Source: Verrucomicrobiaceae bacterium (GTDB taxonomy: Bacteria; Verrucomicrobiota; Verrucomicrobiia; Verrucomicrobiales; Verrucomicrobiaceae). From it: a stretch of 64,000 bases of DNA. Below the pieces are notes generated by a model. That model was given only the letters and a program-made list of their open reading frames with translations. It was not told the DNA's origin and did no database searches. This document shows positions 44,304 to 52,000 of the stretch, piece by piece. A program made the position numbers and the translations under genes. The stretch covers positions 186,001-250,000 of the forward strand of contig CANGYJ010000009.1 of NCBI GenBank assembly GCA_947458455.1, in the 5' to 3' direction. Every line of letters starts with the position of its first letter. The first letter of the stretch is position 1.

Positions 44304-45632
44304 ATGCCCGCCACGATCCACTTCCTCGTCTTGATCCTCGGTGGCGTGATTTATGCGCTGGCGTTTCCGCCGCAGGGTTGGTCACCCCTGGTCTTAGTCG
44401 GGCCGGGGATGCTGTTGTGGAGTTTGCGAGGTGCGAGTGCCTCGCAGGCCTTTGGTCGCGGCATGGTTTGGGGACTCGCCGCGTTTGGGTTTGGATTGTC
44501 GTGGTTGGGAAACATCTTCTCCGTCTTCAGTCTGGTCCTCTGGCTCATCCTGGCATTCTTCCCAGCCTGTTTCGCGGCTTTGGCAGCCTTCGCCGCTTCA
44601 CGCGGACTGACACGATGGTCGCTCGCGGCCTTCACCTCCCTCGCCTGGTGTGCCACGGAGTTCATCCGCTGCGAGATCATGCCGCTGCGCTTTCCGTGGA
44701 TGAGCGCGGGCCTCGCTTTGGAACCTTGGCCGCTGGTTTCGTGGATCGGCGTGTATGGATTGGGAATGGTGATCGTGTGTATTATCGCAGGCACTTTGCA
44801 TGCGGGCTGGAAGACCCTGTGGTTATACCCCATCGTCCTCATCGTTTGGGCCTCGGAACCACACTTGTACAAGCATAGAGGGTTCCCCGTGGCGCTCGTT
44901 CAGGCCGAAGCCGCTCCTTTGAGCCGCTACCTCGAGCTCAGCGAAAAGACCTCCGGCATCGCCAAACTCATCGTGTGGCCGGAATATGCCGTTCCGAAGG
45001 ATGTTCGCGCTTCCAGTGACCTCGCCACGATTCAGGCTTTCGCGGCGAAAAGGAGGGCGATCATCGTCTTCGGCACTCAAACCGGTCTCGGTGGCGACAA
45101 ATGGCAAAACACGGCCCTCACCGTCGATGGCACTCGAGTGCTCGGCGAGCATGGTAAGCATCACACCGTGCATCTTTTCAATGATGGGGAGGACGGCCCG
45201 ACGATGAAGGCCATCGACACACCACTTGGGCGTATGGGTACGCCCGTTTGCTTTGATTGCGACTTCCAGGACGTGGTGCGCCACATGACACTCGATGGCG
45301 CGGAGTTCTTCGCGGTGCCGTCGATGGACGCAGCGCATTGGGGCGAGAAGCAGCACATCCAGCACGCGCAGCTTTTCCGGCTCCGAGCGGCGGAAAATCG
45401 TCGTCCGTTCATTGTGGCGGCTTCATCGGGAGTCTCGCAGATCATCAGTACGAATGGTCGGTCGAGCCTCCGCCTGCCTACGATGGCCGCAGATGTGCTT
45501 GATGGCCTCCTAATACCGGAAAAGGACGTGACCTTCTTCACGCGCTGGGGCTGGCTCACGCCCTGGCTGGCGATAGTGAGCGTCGCGATGTGGCTCATGC
45601 GCCTCTGGCAGACTTACAAATTCGCGGCGTAG
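44304..45632 (+). CDS. lnt: Apolipoprotein N-acyltransferase
   Basis: The 442-residue protein has about six N-terminal membrane helices (residues 5-205) and a nitrilase-fold periplasmic domain, with the predicted triad Glu227 (VWPEYAVP), Lys285 (EHGKHH) and Cys316 (PVCFDCD). One more membrane helix lies near the C-terminus. Lnt adds the third acyl chain to lipoproteins, consistent with the many lipoboxes in this window. It is slightly shorter than E. coli Lnt (512). The 3' end overlaps a decayed gene on the other strand by 19 bases. Confidence 0.9.
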   Translation: MPATIHFLVLILGGVIYALAFPPQGWSPLVLVGPGMLLWSLRGASASQAFGRGMVWGLAAFGFGLSWLGNIFSVFSLVLWLILAFFPACFAALAAFAASRGLTRWSLAAFTSLAWCATEFIRCEIMPLRFPWMSAGLALEPWPLVSWIGVYGLGMVIVCIIAGTLHAGWKTLWLYPIVLIVWASEPHLYKHRGFPVALVQAEAAPLSRYLELSEKTSGIAKLIVWPEYAVPKDVRASSDLATIQAFAAKRRAIIVFGTQTGLGGDKWQNTALTVDGTRVLGEHGKHHTVHLFNDGEDGPTMKAIDTPLGRMGTPVCFDCDFQDVVRHMTLDGAEFFAVPSMDAAHWGEKQHIQHAQLFRLRAAENRRPFIVAASSGVSQIISTNGRSSLRLPTMAADVLDGLLIPEKDVTFFTRWGWLTPWLAIVSVAMWLMRLWQTYKFAA

Positions 45633-46051
45633 GCTTGGAGTTCGCGATATTCGGCGAGGATGCGTTTCACGGCGGCGATGGTGGCTTTGACCTGGGCCTC
45701 CATGGGGGCGAGCGTAGGCGTCTCGAAGACGATTTCGAGGGCGTGGGGTCGCTGCTCGGCCGGGGCGCTGAGGATGCCAAGGTAGCCTTCTTACATTATG
45801 CCGTGGCGGGCGTTGAAGCCGTCGATGATGGGGGCTTCGTTGCGCGGGAGGAAGGCGCTGGCGGCTTGCAAGGCAGGCTCCAGGAGGTGCTCGCTGAGGA
45901 AATCGCCGCTGACGAAGCCGTAGCAGCCTTCGGAGGTGTCGTCGGAGTGCAGCTCCTCAGGTCGCTGCTCCGCCCAGCGGATAAGCTCCTGCGTGGCGAG
46001 CGTGCCGGCCTCTTCATCCCCGTGAATGCCGGAAAAACAGCCTTTTGGCAA
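45614..46051 (-). pseudogene. Decayed M14 zinc-carboxypeptidase gene
   Basis: Reading the minus strand from a TTG at 46051 gives 'KGCFSGIHGDEEAGTLATQE', the HxxE zinc site of M14/aspartoacylase-type enzymes. The text then goes straight to 'PIIDGFNARHGIM', a TAA at 45791-45793, and in the same frame 'EGYLGILSAPAEQRPHALEI', 'VFETPTLAPMEAQ' and a natural-looking end. The catalytic middle, including the second zinc His region, is missing. The start abuts the stop of the giant gene (46053), and the end overlaps lnt. In-frame homology on both sides of the TAA shows a nonsense mutation plus an internal deletion. Confidence 0.72.
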
Positions 46052-46052
46052 G

Positions 46053-49000
46053 TCACCGCGTCACCCGCACGCGCATGAAGCGTGGCACGCCGCTGGTGAC
46101 GGCGATGGTGTCGCGGACGACGAGTTGGTTGGCGGTGTTGGTTTCGATGAGGAGACCGGCGCTGCTCCAATTCGTGAGGTCGCTGCTGGCTTCGACGATG
46201 AAGGTGACATCGGTGGCGGCAGGGTTTTTGGGGATGGAGAGGCGGAGGTATTGATCGCCGCTGACAGGGGCCATGGTGACGACTTGCGGGCTGGCGTTCT
46301 GGATGACGCCGTTGGTGCCGATGGCGTATTCGAGGAGGTTCACCACACCGTCGCCATCGGCATCGGCGGTGGCTTCGACGGTGGGGTTGTTTTCATTGCC
46401 GGTGCCGCTTTGATCGAGCCACTGGGCGAAGGGCGTGGTGTAGGCGGTGAAGTTGAGGTCTTCATAGGTGATGGTATCTCCATCATCAGCTTTTAACCGC
46501 AGAGTGTAGACACCGCTCGTGCTCAGAGTGGCAAGGGTGTCCTCCAGCGCTGGATTGGCAAATGTGACAGCTCCCGGACCGCTGAGGAAGCTCCAGGTCT
46601 TAGTGACCGTTCCTGGCTGTGCGGGCTGGCCGTCATCGGTGATGGTGCCGTCGAGATTAAAGGGCGGTAATGCGGCGACCATGACGCCGGAATCGACCAC
46701 GGGCGCGGTGTTAAGAGGGACGACGCTGAAGTTCGTGAAGGTGCCCGTGGCCGGGACGGTAGTGCTACTGGCATCAACGACGAGACCGACTTGCAAAGGG
46801 CCGGTGAGCACCACGGGGAGATTGCCGGAGTTGAGAGTCCATGGGCCGGCGATGCTGCTGGCCTTGTAGGCATTCACCGTGTTGCCTTTGCGGATGAGGC
46901 GGATGTAGCCGGTGCCACTGGATTGCAGTGAGCCGTTGGAACCACCGGGTGTGCTGCGCCAGTGGACTTGGTAGCCGTCCACCGTGGTGTTGCCATAGAA
47001 GGCGTGGGCGGTCACGTCAGTGCTATCACGCAGGCCTACGCCGCTTTGGGCACCGCGTGAGGAGCCACTGTGATTGGTAAGGCGGGCGGTGACAATGCAG
47101 TCGCCCCAGATCTGCTGATAGCGGAAGTGCCCGCCACTGCCGTCATAGCTGCCGTACGCGGTGATGGTGACGGTGCCCGCGCTCTCGCTGGAAGATCCGG
47201 CCAAAGGATAGCTGCCAATGTCCTCACTATGCAGGGCGGTGCCGCTGATGGCGGGGGTGACACTCACGTTGTCAAACACCGCAGTGGCCGTGGCGCTCGT
47301 GCTGGCTCCGGCGCTGACTATCATGCCAACGATGAGGTTGTAGTTCATCCCGACGGTGGAGGTGCCATCGCTGACCCAGGTGCCGGGTGAACCTGAAACA
47401 TCAGGCGCATGGGAGGCGGTGATGGTGCCGCTCACGCGCTCCAACTTCAGCCAAAGAGGTGCTGCTGCGCCACTGACGGTCGTGGCGGTGTCGGTTCCAC
47501 CCAGCGTCGCACGTTCACGGAACTGCACGGTGCCAGTACCGTCGAGCATGAGGTTCACGCGTTTGCCGCCTTTCCACGAAGTGTCACGCAGGGTGATGCC
47601 AGCGAGGCGTGTGCCGGGGCCGGTTAGATTGGTCAGGCGAGCGATGATCGTGGCGTCTCCGGCGGCGGTGAAGAGCTGGCGGAAGAGCATGTGTCCGCTG
47701 TCGCTCGCGGTGGTATAGCCGGTGCCGCTGCCGATGAGGGTAAAGACGCCGCTGGACTCACCGGCGATACCGCGTGTGGACGGGGGCCCCTGGTCTTGCG
47801 TCATCCATGTCGCATAGTTGAAGCCTCCGCTTTGCACAAAGATGTCATCGCTCACACTGAACTGTCCGTCGCTCACGGTGATCCGTATCCCATAGACACC
47901 GGGTGCGGAAAAGGTGGCACTGGTGCTCGCAGCTGCCGCTGTGCCGAAAGTGGTGCTGCCGGGGCCAAAAAGCTGCGTCCAGGCGTAAGTGAGAGCTGAG
48001 GGCAATCCATCGTCTTCAGCGGTAGCGGTGAGCATGAGGCCGTTGCCGTTGGCGATGATGGTGGACTTGCTGGCGGGACTGCTTACAAAGACCGTCGGCG
48101 GCAAGTCGTCATCGGCAGCCGTGATGGTGGCGGTCGCACTCGCGCCGTTGATGTAGCCGCTGCTGGTATTGAGGGAGGCGAGGATGACCTCATCACCTTC
48201 TGTGGTGCTGTCCTGAAGGATGCTCACCGGGATCGTGATGCTGGAGGCTCCGATGACAAAGGTCTGCGCGGTGGTGAGGGCGGAGTAGTCGGTGCCTGAG
48301 GTCGCGGTGCCGCTGATGGTGAGATTGACCGTGAGTGATGCCGTGGTGGGGCCGGTGCGCGTGAGCTGGAAGCTGCCGCCATTGCCTGCCGTCTCAGAGG
48401 CCAGAGCATCGGGAGCAGTGAGCGAGACGGTGTTCACGTCATCGTCATTGATGGTCACGGTGGCCACACTTGGCGAGCCGACGGTATAGCCAGTGCCTGA
48501 CGAAAGCGTGAGGACTACCGTCTCCGGGGTCTCCGGCGTGGTATCATTCACCGTTGAGACGGTCACATCCGCTGATGCCTGTCCGATCAGAATCGTCACA
48601 TTGCCGGGTGAGGCGATGGCGCTGTAGTCAGTGCCGCTCGTAGCCGTCCCACTGCGGGTGAAGTTCACTGTGAGCGCGGACGTGGTGGGGCCATTTCTTG
48701 TGATGGTGAACGCACCGGTGTCAGCGTTCTCCGTGGCCGTCGCGTCACTGGCGGTAACGGTGACGAGCGGTGAATCATCATCCGTGATGGTGAAGGTGTG
48801 CGTGGCGCTGGTGCTAAGCACGATGCCCACAGGATTGCTCAAAGTGAGCGTCACGGTCTCACCGGTTTCAACATCTGTATCATCCAAGATAGTCAGCGGG
48901 ATGGTGGCAAAGGTTTGCCCTGGGCTGAAGTTCAGCGTGCCCGTGGCCGCGGTGAAGTCAGTGCCAGCCGTGGCAGTGCCTGCGGTGATGGCGTAGTCAA

Positions 49001-52000
49001 CGCTCGTGGCGCCCGCAGATGCTTCGCTCAGAACTACGGCGATTTGCGCGGGTGATGCTGTCTCCAGTCCGCTGGAGGTCGGCGCGGCAAAACCCGCTGC
49101 CGGTAGCGCGGTCACGACATCATCATCCACGATGGTATAGGTGAAGGTCGTGGCACCACCTCCGAGGACGGCAGCACTTGGATTCTTCAACAACACGTTC
49201 ACGAACTCCATCGGCTCGATGACGTTGTCGTTGTTGATCGTTAGCGTGATGCTCTTGGTCTGCTCACCAATCGCGAAGTTCAGCACGCCGGGCGGCAGGC
49301 TGTAATCCACGCCGGAGCCCTCGCCGGACTCGGTGGAAGAGAGCCGCGCACGCCACTCGATGGAGCTGCTGGCGTTCCCGTTGAGACCGAACCACGCCGC
49401 GCGTGCGCGGTAGTTCACGCCCTCACGCACCATAATGCCCGCGTGGGCTCCCGACAGTGAGAGGGCAGTGAGCCGAGTCGTGAAGGTGAAGTCTCCAACG
49501 ACAGGCACCATGAGGAAGTGCCCTTCATCTTCCGTGCTGGACGCGGAAGGCATGAAGCCGCTGCCGGAGGCGGTGATGGAATACGTGCCTGAGCTGTTCG
49601 TGGAGTAGCCCGGTTCATTCACGTAGCCCACGGTGCGGTCTTCATACGCGGTGCTCGGCGCGGGCGAGAGAGTGACGTTATCAAAGGTAGCCTGCGCGAG
49701 CGTGCCATCATTGCGAGAAGACGCGGCCAAGCCAACGAGCAACTGCGCGCTCAGCGGCAATGTTGGTGCGCCGCCCACAGGTGTGAAGGTGGTTCCATCC
49801 GCCGAGGTGGACGCGGTGAAGACATTGCCCGAGCGGGCAAGGCGCAGCCACTGCGGCTTGGTGAAGGTGGGCAAAGTGCCGTTAGCGTTAGAACCGGTCC
49901 CGTTGGTCGCAGTGCGATAGGTTTGCGCTGGCGAAGAGGTGGTGGTGTGGAAGGCCATGCGGATCGCACCAGGGGCGGTGGACTCGCGAATCATCACACC
50001 AGCCTTCGGCGATGAGACGCCCGTGAGATCGATAATGCGGGCGATGATCGTGCAGTTGACGGAGTTCGTGATGGGGAAGTAAACGAAGCGACAGCCGTCC
50101 GAGGTGGCGGTGCCCACATCCGGCCCGCCGCCCGTGAGTTGATAGACGCCGCCATTGACCTGATCACCGCCCTTCGGTGCCGTGCTACCGATCTCTGCCG
50201 ATGTGACAGTCCCTGCACTGCCGCCTGCGCTGAGGCCAGTCACGCTGACGTTGTCGATGGTGGCCAGGGCAGTGTTGGAACTGCTGCCGCTCGTCACGAA
50301 TATCCCGGCGAGGTAGTTTGCCGACGACATGGTGATGGTGCGTGTGCTGCTTTGCGTCGTCCAGTTGGTGCCGTCAGGTGAGGTGGAAGTTACATAGCTG
50401 GTGCCAGTGCGGACAATGCGGACCCAGGTGCCGTGGAGGAAGGTGGTGGTCCTCGCTCCCGCTTCCATGTTGTATTCCACACTCACCGGCGTGGTGGCTG
50501 GTGCGTTCAGCGTCACGGGGATACTCACGCTGGTGGTGCTCTCAGAGCCTGCGCTCCCTGGTGAAGCGAAGGACACGTTCTGCGTTCCGGCGTCGTCATC
50601 CGTGATGAGCATGGTGCTGTTGCCGCCGCTGGCATAGCTGCCTGCGGCGAGCTGGAAGACGACCGACTCCGTGCCCTCGAACAAAGTGTCCGAGATCGTA
50701 TTGAACCCCACGTCCACACCTGCTGATCCTGCTGGGATCACGACGCTGCCGGTGAGATTGGTGTTCGTATAATCCGTGCCCGCCGTGGCGGTTCCGCCCA
50801 TCGTGTAGTTCACGGTGAGCGGGTTCGTGGTGCTGCCGGTGCGTGAGACGAAGAACTCGATGCTCGTGCCTGTGGAGGACTCGGAGACGATGTCAGTGCC
50901 GCTAGTGCCGACCTGGGCATCGACGAAGACAGTGGGTTGGTCGTCATCACGCAAGAACATCGTGGCGGTGGCCAGTGGGTCCCAGAGCGAGTAATTCGCG
51001 CTTGGGGTGATGGTGAGCGTGAGGTTCTCCAGCTCTTCGAGCGCCGCATCGTTTACCGTGGTGACCGTGAGGTTGGATGTCACCGTGGTGCCTGTGAGAG
51101 TGATCGTGGTGGTGCCGGTGAGGGTGGTCGTGTTTAGGCCGGTGATGTTGTAGTCGCTCCCGGCCGTGGCGGTGCCGGTGATGGTGTAGTTCACGGTGAG
51201 TGGGCCAGCGGCACCACCTTTGGCGGTAAAGCGGAAGGTGCCATTCGTCGCGGGCTCGGTGGCGAAGGAGGAATAAGCGGTCACCTCGATCAAGGGCTTG
51301 TCCGTCGGAGCATCGGTGATGGTCACGGTGGCCGTGCTATTGCTGTCGAGCTGATAGAAGCCAAAGCCCGCGCCCAGAGCGAGGATCGCCGTTTCGGAAC
51401 CTTCTGCAAAGTTATCCGCTCGCGGCATGATGGTGATGGTGGCCTGTGTTTGTCCGGCGGGAATGATGACTGATCCAGGCAGTGCATCGTAGTCCGTGCC
51501 ATGCAGTGCCGCACCGGCGACACTGTAAAACACGGTCACGGGAGCGACGGTGCTACCAGTGCGGGTGACGGTGAGGGTGCCGGGATTCGGCGTGCCCGTA
51601 GCGCGATCCACTTCCACAGCCGTCGCGTCTGCGGCGGTGACGCTGATGGTTTGCACATCGTCGTCCAGGATGCGGGCGGTGACGTTGCTAGCACTTGCAT
51701 CCGCGATGAAGCTGGCACCCGTGGCTATGGACAGTCTGATGGACTCCGTCTGCTCGGACTCGACATCATTGATCGGTGCGAAATTGAAACTCGCCGACGC
51801 TGCTCCGGCTGGGATGACGATGCTGCCCGTCAGCGCGGTGTAATCGCTGCCGCTGGTGGCCGTGCTCAAACTGGAGGTCGTGTAGGGAACGGTGAGTGCG
51901 GCGGTCGTCGCGCCAGTGCGAGTCGCCGTCACGATGAGAGGCACACCGTTCTCCATGGTCTGCGGTTCATTCAAACTTAGCGAGACACGCGGCAGAGCGG

